Assembly: GCA_015698045.1 (NCBI GenBank)
Contig: BLAL01000191.1
Coordinates: 740,001-804,000, forward strand
Length of the DNA: 64,000 nucleotides
DNA from: Rhizophagus clarus
Lineage: Eukaryota; Glomeromycota; Glomeromycetes; Glomerales; Glomeraceae
Reading direction: 5' to 3'
The translations under genes and the position numbers were made by a program. A model generated the notes under the pieces. It made no database searches. It saw only the letters and a program-made list of their open reading frames with translations, and was not told the origin of the DNA. Shown piece after piece: positions 35,773-48,336 of the stretch (its first letter is position 1; each line of letters starts with the position of its first letter).

Positions 35773-37624
35773 TGTTTAATATTAAATACTTAATAATATA
35801 TATATATAAAAATAATGAATGGGGTTGACCTCCTTCATCATATACATATTAATATACAAGTATATATACACATTATAATGGGACAATTCTTGTTAATTTT
35901 AATTTTTAGAAAATAATTAATTTTTTCCTCATACCCCCTTTCCCCCTTTTTTCACTTGTACATATTGCTCTTTTTGGTTCACTTGTTTAAAATTTTTTTT
36001 TTTTTTTTTGTATTTTTGTTTAGACTGTTTTATTATAATTTTTCTTACCTTTAATTTTCCTTGCACTTGCACAAATAGTTAAAACGTACATATAATGCAT
36101 TATATACATTTCACAAAATTACCTTAATTTCATACTTCCCTTACCCCAAAAAATAATTTCATTCCCAAAAAAAAAACTTTAATTAGTTTTTTTTTTTACG
36201 TATCTGTTCTTCAATAAATTTCATAAGTGTAAAAAAGAGTTCAACAAATTTTACACTAAGAAAAAAAAAAAATTCTTGTTATATCTTAGAAATTTTACCT
36301 TTTGAATTATTCTTATCATGTTCTTAATACTAATTTTTTACTTTACAGTTTTTTTCCATCTTATATGTGGCGCAGTAATTTTTGTGGTGAGTTGATTTTT
36401 GTTGAGAACAATTTTTTTTTTTTTTTTTTTTGATTTTTTTTATTTATTTATATTTACACGCGCAAAAAATGGGTTATATATTTACTAGTATGGCTTAGAT
36501 TCGCGTTTGGATTATAAAAACTGATATATATTATCAATGACGCGAAAAAATTTTACTTCTCCCTAATTTCTAGTCCATACCCGAAAGTTCAACGGTTTTG
36601 GGATTATATTAGGGAGTAAAAAATAAAGAAATAGTTCCAGTACACCCTCAACATTTAATGTTAATTTGAGGGTCACTCTTATTCTTACATTTCTGTGTGC
36701 TTCTTCCGAGGATTATTAAAGGTAAGAAAGATAGTTTTAAAAATGATTGTAAATTTTAAATGAATGTATTAGATGTAAAATATTTATAATATTTGTAAAA
36801 AAAAAAAGCAACGAATAAAAAACTTTTAAACAAAAAAAAGAAAAAAAATGTCAAGTTTCATGAAATTTCCTAATGATCATTATCTGTTATTATTATTATA
36901 AAACCGATAAATACGCGATTTTAATTAAAATTTAACAAAAAAAGAATTTTAATTAACCGAAAATAAATTGTTTGTTTACGTATAATTAGAAAAAAAGAGA
37001 GATTGGTACAGTGTAATCCTCGTGTTTAAAATGCACTGTTTGTTTTTTTTTATTGATGAAATCTAGTCGGTTTAAAATTTTGATAAAATGGGCGGTATCA
37101 AAAGTGGTTACGTTTTTACCGATTTATCAATGATAATTATGACAGATAATTTGTGCAGATAGTCATCGGATAGATCTATGAAACAAAAAAGTAATCCGAT
37201 TTGGTAATAAGTAATTTATTATCCACGTGTTCATATGATTAAAAAAAAACAAACGGTAAACGGTGTGATTTCCCACGGAGGCTAAAATCGATATTACGGA
37301 AATTAAATGTTAAATGTCAGTCGACCGTTTCAAGTGATAATTATGAATTTTCTGATGATATGCAGATATCATCCTCCGATATTCCGACTTTATTCTTTAC
37401 AAGTTACAACAGGTTAAAATGGAATAAAACATAATAACAATTTGGTAAAGAAAACTTTTATGGAAATAGTTATTAGGACTATTATAAGTTACATGTTGGA
37501 CAAATATTAATTAATTTCGTAATTTGGATATCAGTATTTTATATATATATATCTAAATATATATATATATATATATATTAAATATTAAATATTACATATA
37601 TATACATTATTAAAAAAGAATTAT
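35773..37624. other. convergent 3' region
   Basis: 3' flanks of the 34387 gene and the convergent 37625 gene. AT-rich with T and A homopolymers and a (ta)n run at 37540-37580. No supported gene. Confidence 0.5.
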
Positions 37625-38875
37625 TTATTTTAATAGTTCATCTAAAACTTTTGGATTTGTTTGAAGGTTGTGCCTTATTTTTACCATATCAATTAGTAAT
37701 TTATTGATAGGGGTAGGGATATTATAAATTTTTCCTAATTCTACTATATAACCATTTAAATAATCAATCTCTGTCGGAAAATTTTTTTTAACATCTTGTA
37801 ACATTACGGATTCATAATGACGAGTTTTCATGCAAATTTGAAATACGGCATCAATTAACCTTTCAGGAGCAAATCTATTTGATGGTCTCATCCCAAGGTT
37901 TTCCCTATGTTTCCTTATAACAATTGAAGATTCTTCACAAATTGGTCTTATAGTATGTTCAACTGCTTTATTAAATAATAACGCACCATTACGTATGTAA
38001 TAAATTGATGTAAGTGGATCAATTACGGCATTCAATGCAAGATTTTCAAGTTTACGATTAATTAAATTCACATATTCAACACATCTTGCATTAAGCTCTG
38101 GAATTTTAGTAAACGTTTTTATTACTGATTTTAAAGTATCTTCTTCTGCCTCTGATTCTTCATTTCCATGATCATCTGCTTCTGTTGTCGCTGTAGATTT
38201 ATCATCTATTTTCTCATTTGATAATGATATTTCATCTAAATCCTCATAATTATTTTCATTTTCCAAGAATTCTTTGGACTGTGAATTATTATTGAATTCC
38301 TTTTCCTTAATTTCATCAAAACGTCTAGGAACAATTCCAAGATCAATTTCACCGAAACCTGAATGTATTAATTTAAATTGTGTACCAAATTTGGTTTTTT
38401 TATAAGCATGATGAGAGTTTAAAGCAATTATAATATTTGGCCTACTAGCTTCATCAAAAGAATAATAATCTCTCATTAATTCTTCATAACTTCCCAATCC
38501 ATTAGTGAATAATATAATTGTACTTGTTGGTGATAATCTATGAAAAATTCTTTGATAATATTTGCTAAATTCATGAGATTTAAGTGTAACTATAAGTCTG
38601 CTAATACGTAAACGTGGTGGACATAATTCGTTTGGATATTGAGGATCAATCACATTTCCATAATCACCATGCAAACATTCTGCTCGATATCCTCTTGTTA
38701 TTTCAACTTCCGATTCAAATTCTTTTGTAACTTCGATTGTACGATTAAATCTATTGAATATATTAAGCGTTGTAGGATCTCTTATTAATAAGGTAACTTT
38801 TTTTCCATGTTTTCTAAGAAAATGTGCGAAAAGAGAACCATAATTTCCAACTCCAAGTACATGCCATCGTGACAT
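37625..38875 (-). CDS. ketopantoate reductase family protein (2-dehydropantoate 2-reductase, PanE/ApbA)
   Basis: Single-exon, 416 residues. The N terminus WHVLGVGNYGSLFAHFLRKH contains the GxGxxG nucleotide-binding loop (residues 8-13) of the NADPH-binding Rossmann domain; VTLKSHE (96-102) and TNGLGSYEEL (124-133) follow as in PanE. The C-terminal all-helical domain holds RKLENLALNAVIDPLTS (274-290), with the family's catalytic Lys position at 275, and PTEIDYLNG (367-375) with the conserved Glu. Residues about 190-247 are an acidic Asn/Glu/Ser-rich insertion between domains, absent from bacterial enzymes. The reaction reduces ketopantoate to pantoate for pantothenate and CoA synthesis. Fungal paralogues of the fold (Cbs2-like mitochondrial translation activators) also exist, so the enzyme activity is probable, not certain. 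Divergent from the epimerase gene. Confidence 0.82.
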   Translation of the reverse strand: MSRWHVLGVGNYGSLFAHFLRKHGKKVTLLIRDPTTLNIFNRFNRTIEVTKEFESEVEITRGYRAECLHGDYGNVIDPQYPNELCPPRLRISRLIVTLKSHEFSKYYQRIFHRLSPTSTIILFTNGLGSYEELMRDYYSFDEASRPNIIIALNSHHAYKKTKFGTQFKLIHSGFGEIDLGIVPRRFDEIKEKEFNNNSQSKEFLENENNYEDLDEISLSNEKIDDKSTATTEADDHGNEESEAEEDTLKSVIKTFTKIPELNARCVEYVNLINRKLENLALNAVIDPLTSIYYIRNGALLFNKAVEHTIRPICEESSIVIRKHRENLGMRPSNRFAPERLIDAVFQICMKTRHYESVMLQDVKKNFPTEIDYLNGYIVELGKIYNIPTPINKLLIDMVKIRHNLQTNPKVLDELLK

Positions 38876-39410
38876 TTCAATTTGTAATTATAAAGAAGTT
38901 TAAAAAAAAATCTCTTTTTTTCTGATTTGATATCACATGAAATCGCGTGTTCACGTGTTGTTGATCACTTCGATTGCGCCTTCAGCTTATCTCAAAGTAA
39001 AAACCCTTTAAAACAGATTTTCGCGTACATCACGTCGCAGATTATCAGTTTTTTTTTTTCTCATTATCAGGGACTTTAGGCTTAGGTTTAACTGGCTTAA
39101 CAGATGATCCTTTGTGTTAATTTTCTTCGATTTTATGAATTAATCAAGACTTTCATCTCTAATATCTTTATTGAAAAAATGAGCTGCCAACCCATAACCT
39201 TAATTTAGTTAAATCTATTATAACTTGAAAATTCTGTTTAACGTCACCTTGTAAAAAAACCTAAAGCTTCCCACCCCTATCTTGATTAAATTTTATTATA
39301 AAAAAAATTACCACTCTTATTTATCTCTCCTCTCTCTCGTTTTTGAATTTTGAATTCCAAGTCCAGTTACGTGCTGATTAATTATTTTTGCTGTTATCAA
39401 TTACTTAAAT
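38876..39410. promoter_or_regulatory. divergent promoter region with CACGTG
   Basis: 535 bases between divergent starts. A CACGTG E-box lies at 38952-38957 within gttcacgtgttg, close to the ketopantoate reductase-like start. The rest is AT-rich with a T-run at 39050. Confidence 0.4.
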
Positions 39411-40780
39411 ATGCCAGTCGAAACCCTAGAAGATAAAGTTATTATAAAAGACTCCAGAGGCTCCTCCGCAGAGAGTACGTAAGTCAACATTTGTTGCTGC
39501 TCATTTAATATAAAAATGTCTAACGTTCTTATTTATATTTTAGTTTATTTTTTTGGCGCAACTGTTACCAGTTGGAAATATCGTGGAAAAGAACTTCTAT
39601 TTTTGAGGTATATCCCTACTTGATAAATGATATTACGAAAGAATTAAAATGAATCATTAGCTATTGTTTAATTCAATTTTGTTTATTAGTAAGAAATCTC
39701 TTCTTGATGGAACTAAAGGAATTCGTGGGGGAATTCCCGTAGGTAATTAAATGTATTTAATATATTATTAGCGATTATTCGCTCTGTTACTTGACTTTCT
39801 TTGTCTAACAAATTTTGTCACAGTATTTCCTCAATTTGCTAAAGCAGCTGATTCATCTGTTGAAACTGCTGCGCTTCCACAACATGGTTTGGCTCGTATT
39901 TCAAAATTTGAATGGGGTGGAGTTTCAGTCGATAACGAATCCGAAGTTTCCGTTAGATTTGGTAAGAAATATTAATGCTTTCATCTTGCATCTTTTCTTT
40001 GCAAAAAATTGAATTGACCGTTTACTCCCATAATTTCTATTAAGGATTAAATGATTCTCAGGTTCCCGAAAATCTACGAAAGGTTTGGCCCAAGAAATTT
40101 AAACTAATTTACACCGTAACTCTTAATGATGATACATTAAAAACTAACTTGTCAGTAACGAATGAAGATATTGCACCGTTTGATTTTAACGTCCTTTTAC
40201 ATACTTATTATTCTATTCCAGTAAGTTATTTATTCACTGTTAAATTTATTTGGGTATTAAATAAATTAACTTAATTTACTTATAATAGGATATTTCCAAA
40301 GTATCAGTTGATGGATTATTCAATATCTCATACGTTGATAAAGTGAAGAATTTTACAACAGATATCGATAATAATCAATCTATAAATTTTACCCAGACTA
40401 CAGATAGAATCTATGGAAATGTTCCAACTGAAATAATCAAAATAAATATAAATGACGGATCTAATGAGGCTTTCCTCCTAAGAAGAACCAATTTAAAGGA
40501 TACGGGTACGTTATAAATTTTTTTTCTTTCTTTTCTTTTAAAAAAGAAAAAAAAAAAAAAAATTTAATAACGAAAGTACATAAATTATTTAGTTGTATGG
40601 AATCCATGGATTGATAATGCAAAAAATATGTCAGATCTTGGTGATGATGAATATAAACAAATGGTTTGTATTGAACCTGGTCATGTTACGGATTATATAA
40701 CTTTGAAACCTAAAGAAAGTTGGGAGGGTGGACAAACTATTCAATATGTTACATTAGCTATTGGTCACCTTTCAGTCTAA
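39411..40780 (+). CDS. glucose-6-phosphate 1-epimerase (YMR099C-like, aldose epimerase family)
   Basis: Seven exons: 39411-39474, 39544-39607, 39690-39742, 39824-39961, 40045-40220, 40289-40505, 40593-40780; 299 residues, the usual length. Exon 1 must use donor GTACGT at 39475, not GTAAGT at 39479, because only the former keeps the YFFGATVTSWKYRGKELLFL frame. Signature segments: RGGIPVVFPQF, LPQHGLAR with His about 81, LLHTYYSI with His about 159, DRIYGNVP, TVVWNPW and CIEPGHV with Glu about 265. The His/His/Glu set is the mutarotase catalytic arrangement. It interconverts alpha- and beta-glucose-6-phosphate, feeding glycolysis and the pentose phosphate pathway, in the cytosol. No defects seen. 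Confidence 0.93.
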
Positions 40781-41282
40781 CTTCTCACTCATATAATTTA
40801 TAAGTTATACTTGAAATTTCTCAAAAATGATTTGTGACTGTACATTATTATAGGAATTCACATAACTTAATTTTAAACATAACTAGTTTAAATATAATAA
40901 AATTTTGTAACAGTAAATCAAATTTTCCGCATATATTTTATTGAAATTCAGATATTATTAGAAAAGTCATACGACTTTATAAACTGCGTGTACCAAGATT
41001 TTTACGTGTAATATAATAACGCATTTCACACATCTCTTCAGTTATGATTTTTTCTATTCTTTCACAAATCCAATTTTATTAGGTGTAATGTAGGCTGCGT
41101 TATTCACATTCGCCTAAATGACATTAATTAAACAATATAATTTTCTTAATTTTCTTGAAAAAAATTTATCAAAAAAATTCTTGATATCTTTTATATTATT
41201 TCTTGAAAACAAGTTGACATATTGTTATAACGAATTGCACTCTTAGTTCAGACTTTTCAAATCATCACAAAACTGACTAAAA
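40781..41282. other. intergenic region, promoter side of NEDD8 gene
   Basis: 3' flank of the epimerase gene and upstream region of the NEDD8 gene. AT-rich; no further gene. Confidence 0.5.
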
Positions 41283-41543
41283 ATGCTTATAAAAATTATA
41301 ACTATTACTGGTAAAGAATTTGAACTCGACATCGAAGAATCAGGCACGGTTGAGAATATCAAAGAACGTTTAGAGGAAAAAGAAGGTATTCCACCAGCTC
41401 AACAGTGTATTATTTATTCCGGTAAACAATTGAAAGATGAAAAAAAGACAGTTAAGGATTACGGCATAGAAGCCGGTAATGTTCTTCATTTGGTATTGGC
41501 TCTTCGTGGTGGGAATTGTACCTATGACAAAGAAGCTAATTAA
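41283..41543 (+). CDS. RUB1: NEDD8/Rub1 ubiquitin-like modifier precursor
   Basis: Single exon, 86 residues. The start [18 protein letters not shown] and the stretch [20 protein letters not shown] match NEDD8 more closely than ubiquitin, and LVLALRGG has Ala at the position (Ala72 of human NEDD8, 73 here) where ubiquitin has Arg; this residue steers the NEDD8 E1 away from ubiquitin. One extra residue ([10 protein letters not shown]) accounts for the shifted number. Gly76-Gly77 are followed by a nine-residue tail (NCTYDKEAN) that a C-terminal hydrolase must remove. The mature protein is conjugated to cullins and activates SCF-type ligases. Lys48 is present. Confidence 0.93.
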   Translation: MLIKIITITGKEFELDIEESGTVENIKERLEEKEGIPPAQQCIIYSGKQLKDEKKTVKDYGIEAGNVLHLVLALRGGNCTYDKEAN

Positions 41544-41879
41544 ACACAGTAGCAATATAACATTAATCACATTAAGAGTAATCGTTTTTAAGTCCTCTAT
41601 AATTAGTTACAAAGAATTTATAGCAATTAATTTGATATTCTCTTTTTTTAACACCACATATTTTTTTTGAAATAGTACGTCTTATATATCAATCAAAAAC
41701 ATTCTCCGATTTTTGGGATAGTGCATATGGGATTTAACCAGATAAGACAACGCATTATTTAATGTACAATATTATATTAAAAATAGTAAAAAGAATTATA
41801 TAAAATTGTCTTTGCTATATATAATATTGAAATTTGTAATTTTATTTTATAGTAAATAAAATAAAAAAAATTTAATGGG

Positions 41880-42107
41880 TAGATAATTTATACATCGCCC
41901 CTGCGATATTATCGCCTCCATTTTGTCACCCGTGTCACACCCCCTACTTTTTTCATTTTTTCATATATATTCCAGGAAGACAATTTTTTTTGTTGTAAAA
42001 AATCTATTTTTCACATCCCGTTAAACGTCACATGATTTAATTTTAGCCGGCATTACATAATTCTGCCCAGAGGCGATGCGTCGCAGGGGCGACGTATAAA
42101 TTTTCTA
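41880..42107. mobile_element. TA-flanked MITE, about 228 bp
   Basis: Inverted ends of about 37 bases: left GATAATTTATACATCGCCCC then TGCGATATTATCGCCTC; right, reverse-complemented, GAAAATTTATACGTCGCCCC then TGCGACGCATCGCCTC. TA flanks both ends (41880-41881, 42106-42107), as for Tc1/mariner-type MITEs. No coding sequence. Confidence 0.75.
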
Positions 42108-42593
42108 TTTATAATGTAGATTTTATATATTTATTATATTATAAATAAACTAATAAAATAATCTAGCAAATAAAAAGTTTAGCCAAAAAAATTTTTTGAA
42201 ATTTTATTTTATTTTTTTTGATTCAATCTACATGTTGATTTATTAATAAAATGAATGATTATATATAATGAAAAACAAGCTATATTCCATCCAAGTAAAT
42301 CCAAATGTATCCTTTAAACGGTTTTGTGGACAAATTTACCTGCAATTTCTAAAAATAAATTAATTGACTGCAGTAAAAATTTTTTATTTATCCAGATCAG
42401 CATAAAATTTTAGGAATATATTGATAGATATTTTAATTATCAAAATAAAGTTAGTTACCATGCCGATCATTAGAAATTAAACTTTTTAATCATCTTACAA
42501 AATGGCGTATTAGAGTTTTTGGAATTTTGGAGTTTTGGAATTTTTTCGCATTTTTTTACACATTAATACCTTTTTTTATAAATTTTTTTTGCC
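42108..42593. other. AT-rich spacer
   Basis: No gene or clear repeat boundary seen. Confidence 0.4.
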
Positions 42594-44775
42594 ATGAATT
42601 TTAATAAGCAATTTGAAGATGATTTATATGTTGCTAAACTTTCACATAACCTTTCAATGCCAGATGATAATGATGATGAACAAGATGATAATAATATTGA
42701 AGAAACTCAAGTTGAAGAAACTCAAGTTGAGGAAAATGTTAGAATTAGGGGTAGGGGTAGAGGTAAAGGTAGAGGTAAGGGTAAAGGTGTAAGTAGAGAT
42801 GTTAAAAAAAGAGATGAACAAAATGTAGAGCTTTTACCTTCACCTTTTTTTAATACTTTTCAACATTCTAAACCTTTACATAAATTTACTGCAATTTTAC
42901 CTAATGAACATCAACTTCCACCATCTTCTTACTCAATTTTTTGTCTTTTTTTTTTTACTTAAACAAATAAAAATCATTGTTAAAAATACAAATGTATATG
43001 CCTATGCAAAAAAAGCAGGAGAAGGACGCAAATGGAAAGATTTAACAATAGAGGAATTTAGAATATTTGGTTGTCAATAATAGTAATTTATGCTAGAATT
43101 TTTAAATTACCAAGTATTCGTAATTATTGAAATAAAGATAATATATTTCCTGAACATAAAATCACAAATTTTATGACATTACTTTACTTTGAACAGGTAT
43201 TATTATTGTTTTAATTGGTTTAATTTTTATGCTTAAATTTTTAATAATTAACTTAATTGCTAATTCGCATATGAACGATAGACTAATTGAAATCCTGATT
43301 TTACTTAATAATTGAAAAATAAATACTACATTTATATTCAGAATATATAATTTAGGGGCGGCAAAATATATTTTAAAGTATCAAAATTGATTTTTATGAA
43401 GTTATTTAACTTTAAAAATTGAAAAAATTGAAAAATTCCAAAAAAATCAGAAAAAAAGGAAAATTTGCATAGTTTTTGCTATTTTTGACGTTATTAAAAC
43501 ATAAATAAAAAAATTTCTACATTTTTTTAATTAATTTTTTTTTAAAAAATATGGTAGCAGATATCTAAAAGTATATATGTAAAAAATTTTAGACGTCTAG
43601 CTAACATTTTTATAAAACAAAAAAAAGTGGTGTGAATTTATAAAGAAATATGGCCAAAATTCAGCTAATTGGCAATGTTTAAGTATTTCGCTCAAAATTT
43701 CAAGCTTTATAATATTAATATCTAATAATTGTATCAAAAATGTCTAATCCCACAGTTTCTTTAAAAATTTTAAGTAATTTTGTTAAAAATTGATAGACTT
43801 ATCTATGGGGGGAAAAAAGGATTTCATATGTTTTGCAGATTTTTTGTATTTTTAGACGGATTTGTAGGATTTTAAATTTTATAAGAATTACATTAAATAT
43901 TTTGATAAAAAAGATTTAGTCTTGTAGTACTTTCTATAAAATTTTTAAGTTAATTGAGTGAAGATTGATGGACTTGTCTATGCGAAGAATTAAGGGGAAA
44001 AAAAGATTTCATATGTTTTCCGATTTTTTTACACTTCTAGGTGGATTTGTAAAATTTTGAATTTTATAAAAAATATTTTCCACATTTGACAAAAAAGATT
44101 TTAGTCTTAAAGAACTTATAGGAAAAAATTTTTGTGCGATTTGATTACAAATTGATGAACGTACCTATAGGAGAAAAAAGGCTTTTATCAGTAACAAAAT
44201 TTCTATCAATTATATGCGGATCAGTAATTAAAATTTAGATTAAACAGTACATGCATATTTTGGATTATACAACTCCTCTTACATTCTAGTATTCCAAAGT
44301 AGAACCTTTAGCAACTTATATTTGAACAGTTTCACAATCAATTTGTATTTCATCATCAAATGTATCTATTAATGAAATGATAGCTAGATTTTCAGAAAAA
44401 AGTACATATATTGTAAGAATTAAAAATAAGCCCATTCCAGAAGGTTATAAAATTCTTTCTCTCTGTGATTCTGGTTACACATATACTTTTATTTTTATAT
44501 CTAGAATTGAAAACCAACCAGAATCTGTTCAGCAAATACCAAATTTAGGTAAAATAGAAAGTGAGGTATATCATTTGTTTTCAAATTACCAAAAAACAAA
44601 TCATTTAATATCTATATGGATAATTATTTTACCAGTATTAAACTTTTTAAATATTTACATGAAAAAAAATTTGAAGCATATGGGACAATTTGTAAAAATA
44701 GTGCAAAATTTCCTCAGATTCTTAAAGTAGATAAAAAACTAGATTGGGATACTCTTTCTGGTATAAAGTTCTGAA
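42594..44775 (+). pseudogene. piggyBac-type transposase, broken in two parts
   Basis: Part 1 (42594-43197): acidic N terminus, an RG/KG-rich stretch (RIRGRGRGKGRGKGKG), then LPPSSYSIFCLFF; after a frame break NTNVYAYAKKAGEGRKWKDL and, further on, IFKLPSIRNY, FPEHKITNFMTLLYFEQ, as in piggyBac-derived (PGBD) proteins. Part 2 (44293-44775): SSNVSINEMIARFS, where the first catalytic Asp of the IDEM motif is Asn, then RIKNKPIPEGYKILSLCDSG; a frameshift precedes MDNYFTSIKLFKYL, which holds the second catalytic Asp; ends KLDWDTLSG. Roughly 1.1 kb of repeat sequence separates the parts. Lost catalytic residue, frameshifts and stops: inactive. Confidence 0.75.
43791..44195. repeat. about 180-bp tandem repeat, 2.2 copies
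   Basis: Units open with ttgatagacttatctatgg (43791), ttgatggacttgtctatgc (about 43966) and ttgatgaacgtacctatag (about 44152); each continues with ggaaaaaaggatttcatatg and related text. It lies between the two halves of the piggyBac relic. Confidence 0.65.
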
Positions 44776-44929
44776 TGGGTAAGGGGCAATTCAGATTATC
44801 TGTTAGGTTAACCCAAAATATTCAAGTCAGGTCATCAAATTCAATACCTGGTATCAGGTCAGGTTACAGATTTGATCTGACCTGATTGACCTATTAAACT
44901 GAAATAAATTTAATAAAAAAAATTATTAT

Positions 44930-45660
44930 ACAGGTTTCAAATAATTTAATAAAAAAAAGTTTTGCAATATTTTTTAATTAATTTAATGAAAAAATGTTGC
45001 GAACCATTTTTTCAGTGTATATTACCAATAAAAAAACGTTTTGCAACATTTTTTTTAATTAGCTTTATAAAAAAATATTGTGAAACATTTTACAACGTTT
45101 TGCAACATTTTTTTAATTAATTTTGTGAAAAAACATTGTGAACTGTTTTTTCGGTGTATATTTATTAATAAAAAAATGTTTTGCAATATTTTTTTTAATT
45201 AACTTTATAAAAAAATGTTGCAAACATTTTTTCAGTAAATTTTTACTAATAAAAAAGCATTTTGCAATATTTTTTTAATTAATTTTGTAAAAAAATATTG
45301 CAAAACATTTTTTCAGTGTATATTTACTAATAAAAAAATGGTTTGCAACATTTTTTTAATTAATTTTGTGAAAAATTATTGTGAAACGTTTTTTCAAGGT
45401 ATATTTATTAATAAAAAATATTGCACAACATTTTTTTTAATTAGCTTTATGAAAAAATGTTGCAAAATATTTTTTCAGTATATTTTACTAATAAAAAAAT
45501 ATTTTGCACCATTTTTTTAATTAATTTTGTGAAAAAATATTGCAAAACGTTTTTTTAATATATATTTATTAATAAAAAAATGTTTCATAATATTTTTTTA
45601 ATTAATTTTGTAAAAATGTTGTAAAACGTTTTTTCAGTATATATCTATATACTAAAAAAA
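44930..45660. repeat. about 78-bp tandem repeat array (gttttgcaacatttttt family)
   Basis: Nine or so units of ttttttaattaattttgtga then aaaaaatattgcaaaacgtt then tttcagtatatatttactaa. Homologous units occur at 51895-51970 and 61282-61390 and, in variant form, at 53190-53530 and 60835-61085. No coding potential. Confidence 0.75.
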
Positions 45661-46869
45661 TTTGTGTAAACGTTTAGATTACCTATATAAATAATTTTGA
45701 ATTGTGTAACTTGTGCCTGATCTAACCTGTTCTTTGTTAGATATGGATGATTTAATCAGGTAGTTTAGTCAAAAGGTTCTGTATTACTATGGACAATTTG
45801 ATCAAACAATTTGATCAGCAGATTCTAGGTTAATTACTAATATATAAAAAAATTTTTATCCACCAGTAGTTGTTAGCTAATGTTTACTACTAATTACTTT
45901 TCAGTAATAAGTATAAATAATGTTAACTTATTTTAGTAATAATAATAATAATAATTCACAAGAAATCTTTATTTTCTTTTGTAATAGATGGGTTTTTTCA
46001 ATGGTATAAGTGGATTTTTTTTTTTAACAGAATCTTTAAGGGTAGAGGGATCGATATGGCTGATCATATGGCTAAAAAAAAAAATCATTTTTTTTCACTT
46101 CGCTACAAGGAAAACTTACTCAATATTTTATAAAAAACTGTTTAAAAGTATTCTTTAAAAAGCTAGAGTTTCTGTCTTTCAAATAAACTTTAGTAAAGTA
46201 TAATACAAATAAGGCTTATAATGAAATATAATACTATAAAGTCGTCATTAAATTGCGAATTTCCTATGGTAAGTTGTGAATCACCTAGAGAACATATCTT
46301 CAAATTAACTTTAAACTTATGAAACCTTACAAGTTAATAGTATAATAAAAAAGAATATTTATATTAAAAAATCATTATCATATCGGCGGATTTATTTCAT
46401 CATCCAAATATATTAAATTTTGTTATACAATGTATTATAAAAGTTAAAGATATGCAATATAATAATCCAAAAAAAGTGCGTACAATTTTAAAAAATGCAA
46501 TTTAGGACGATTTTAATTTTGGCCAGAATTAACATAATTTTGGCTAGATTTAACATAATTTTGGCTAGATTTAATATACCGTAACTGGTAATATGATAGT
46601 AATGATATTTAGTCAAACAAAAAAGAAAAAAACTTTAACGTTACAATCTATAAAATCTATAATTACAAAGACAATTTCACATTTAATAATTTGTTGAATA
46701 ATAATTAATATCACTATAAAAGAAAATTGTATGAAAGAAATTATATTTTAATCAAAAGAAAAAAAATTACACCACAATGTATATATGATTTTATAAAAAA
46801 ATTGAACCACAATTGCACAATTTTAACTGTAATATTAATGCTATAGTTCTGTACTAATTGCAAATGTAC
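45661..46869. other. AT-rich spacer with short repeats
   Basis: Contains diverged ends reminiscent of 61430-61570 (atcaggta motifs) and three copies of a 24-base unit ataattttggctagatttaa at 46520-46580. The frame around 46385-46510 reads like a decayed protein (LFHHPNILNFVIQCIIKVKD) of unknown family, probably another transposase scrap. Confidence 0.35.
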
Positions 46870-47400
46870 TGCAATATATAAGAATGAAAAATACAGTAAG
46901 AAAGGATGACAGAAGAATAAAGGAAAAAAGAAATAAATGAAAATGGATGAAGGGAAGCAAAGATAATCAAAGAGAAATGAAGAAGGAACAAAAAAGATAA
47001 AGGATAGTAAAAAGGAATGAATGAAACAAAAAAAGAATAAAAATGAATAAGAAAACAAAAGGGAAATGAAAAGGAATAAAGAGAATGAAAAAAAAATAAA
47101 AGAAACAAAGATGGAATTAAAAGGAATGAAAGAAACAAATAGCGAATGAAAAAAAAATAGGGGGAATAAAAGAGAATGAAAGGAAGCAAAGGAGGAATGA
47201 AAATCAATAAAGGGAATGAAAAAAAAGCAACAAAAGAAGCCAAAGAGTAATGAGAGAAATAAAAAAAGCAATGAAAGAAATCAAAGATCAATGAAAGAAA
47301 TGGAAAAAGCAATGAAAGAAACCAAAGATAAATTAAAGAAATGAAAAAAAGCAATGAAAGAAACCATGAAAATAAGAGAAATAAAAAAATGAAAGAAAAG
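46870..47400 (+). repeat. purine-rich low-complexity tract
   Basis: Plus strand built of ggaatgaaagaaacaaa and aatgaaagaaatcaaagat variants. Minus-strand frames (Phe/Ser/Leu-rich) are artefacts. Same relative position to array B as the 5217-6110 tract has to array A. Confidence 0.8.
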
Positions 47401-47497
47401 CCAGAACACCCACCCATAGAAAAAAGAAAAAGAAAACGGTTAATATCATCTTAAAAGAAAAATAAAATAACAAGAGAAAGAGACGTAAAAGACTTAC

Positions 47498-47755
47498 TTG
47501 AATTTTCACTCAAATGATACACATCTAAAAAAGACAGAAAGTTTAGTAAAAGAACAAGGGAAAGAATGAAAAGAAAACAAAAAAAAGAATTAAAACTCAC
47601 CTTGAATTTCCACTGAAATGGAATTAAAAACAGCCGCACCTAAAAAAAAGAACAAGTTAATAAGAGAAAAAGAAAAAAGAATAAAAGCAAAAAAAAAAAA
47701 CTTATCTGTTACAGTACTTAATCCCAAAGCTAAAGGTGACGCCGTTAACTAAAGA
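47498..47755 (-). other. candidate minus-strand micro-exons
   Basis: On the minus strand a block at about 47755-47706 reading LTASPLALGLSTVT ends at ATAAGT, a donor with its first base mutated. It is followed by a 39-nt block (47639-47601) between tttttttag and GTGAGT (AAVFNSISVEIQ) and a 27-nt block (47524-47498) between tttttag and GTAAGT (DVYHLSENS). The intron between the last two contains TTACTAAAC. Lengths 39 and 27 and phase 1 junctions keep one frame open. No known family; splicing is inferred. Confidence 0.4.
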
Positions 47756-47764
47756 ATTAAAAAA

Positions 47765-47960
47765 AATAATTTTTTTATTTTAAAAAAAAATGATAAAAAA
47801 AAAAATGATTATTTTATTTTAAAAAAAAAAAAAAAAAAAAAAAATGATTATTTATTTTAAAAAAAAAATGTTAAAAAAAAAAAAAAGATTTTTTATTTTT
47901 AAAAAAAATGATAAAAAAAAAATGATTATTTATTTTAAAAAAAAAATGTTAAAAAAAATT
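47765..47960. repeat. A/T homopolymer repeat
   Basis: Five or six copies of tgattatttattttaaaaaa followed by aaaatgttaaaaaaaa variants. Confidence 0.75.
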
Positions 47961-48336
47961 TCCTTCCGCTACAGTAGCTTAAGTCTGAACAAAACTACTA
48001 GCGTTAATTATCTATAACATAAAAGGTAATATCGCTTACCATTTACGATAAGCTTATCTCATGAGTTGATATAAAAAAGGGATATATGCAGTTTTTGAAC
48101 CGGTATAACCGGTATTATGATCCGATTATTTAGGTAAACAAGTGGTAAACGCGTAAAAAAAAAAAAAATATAGCGCCTCTGGGCTCTGGCAGTTTTTTCA
48201 TCAGCGATAATGTTTATTTGTTTATTAGATAATCTATTTTATTTGTTTCTCTTCATTCACTTTTTAAAACTTTAATTTTAATTCTTTTATTTCAATTTTA
48301 ATTGATCAAATAAAATTAAATAAAAAAAAAATTCAA

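Noticed and set aside
39475..39484. Donor GTAAGT at 39479 for exon 1 of the epimerase
   Set aside because: Although the better consensus, it shifts the frame of exon 2; GTACGT four bases upstream keeps the conserved frame.
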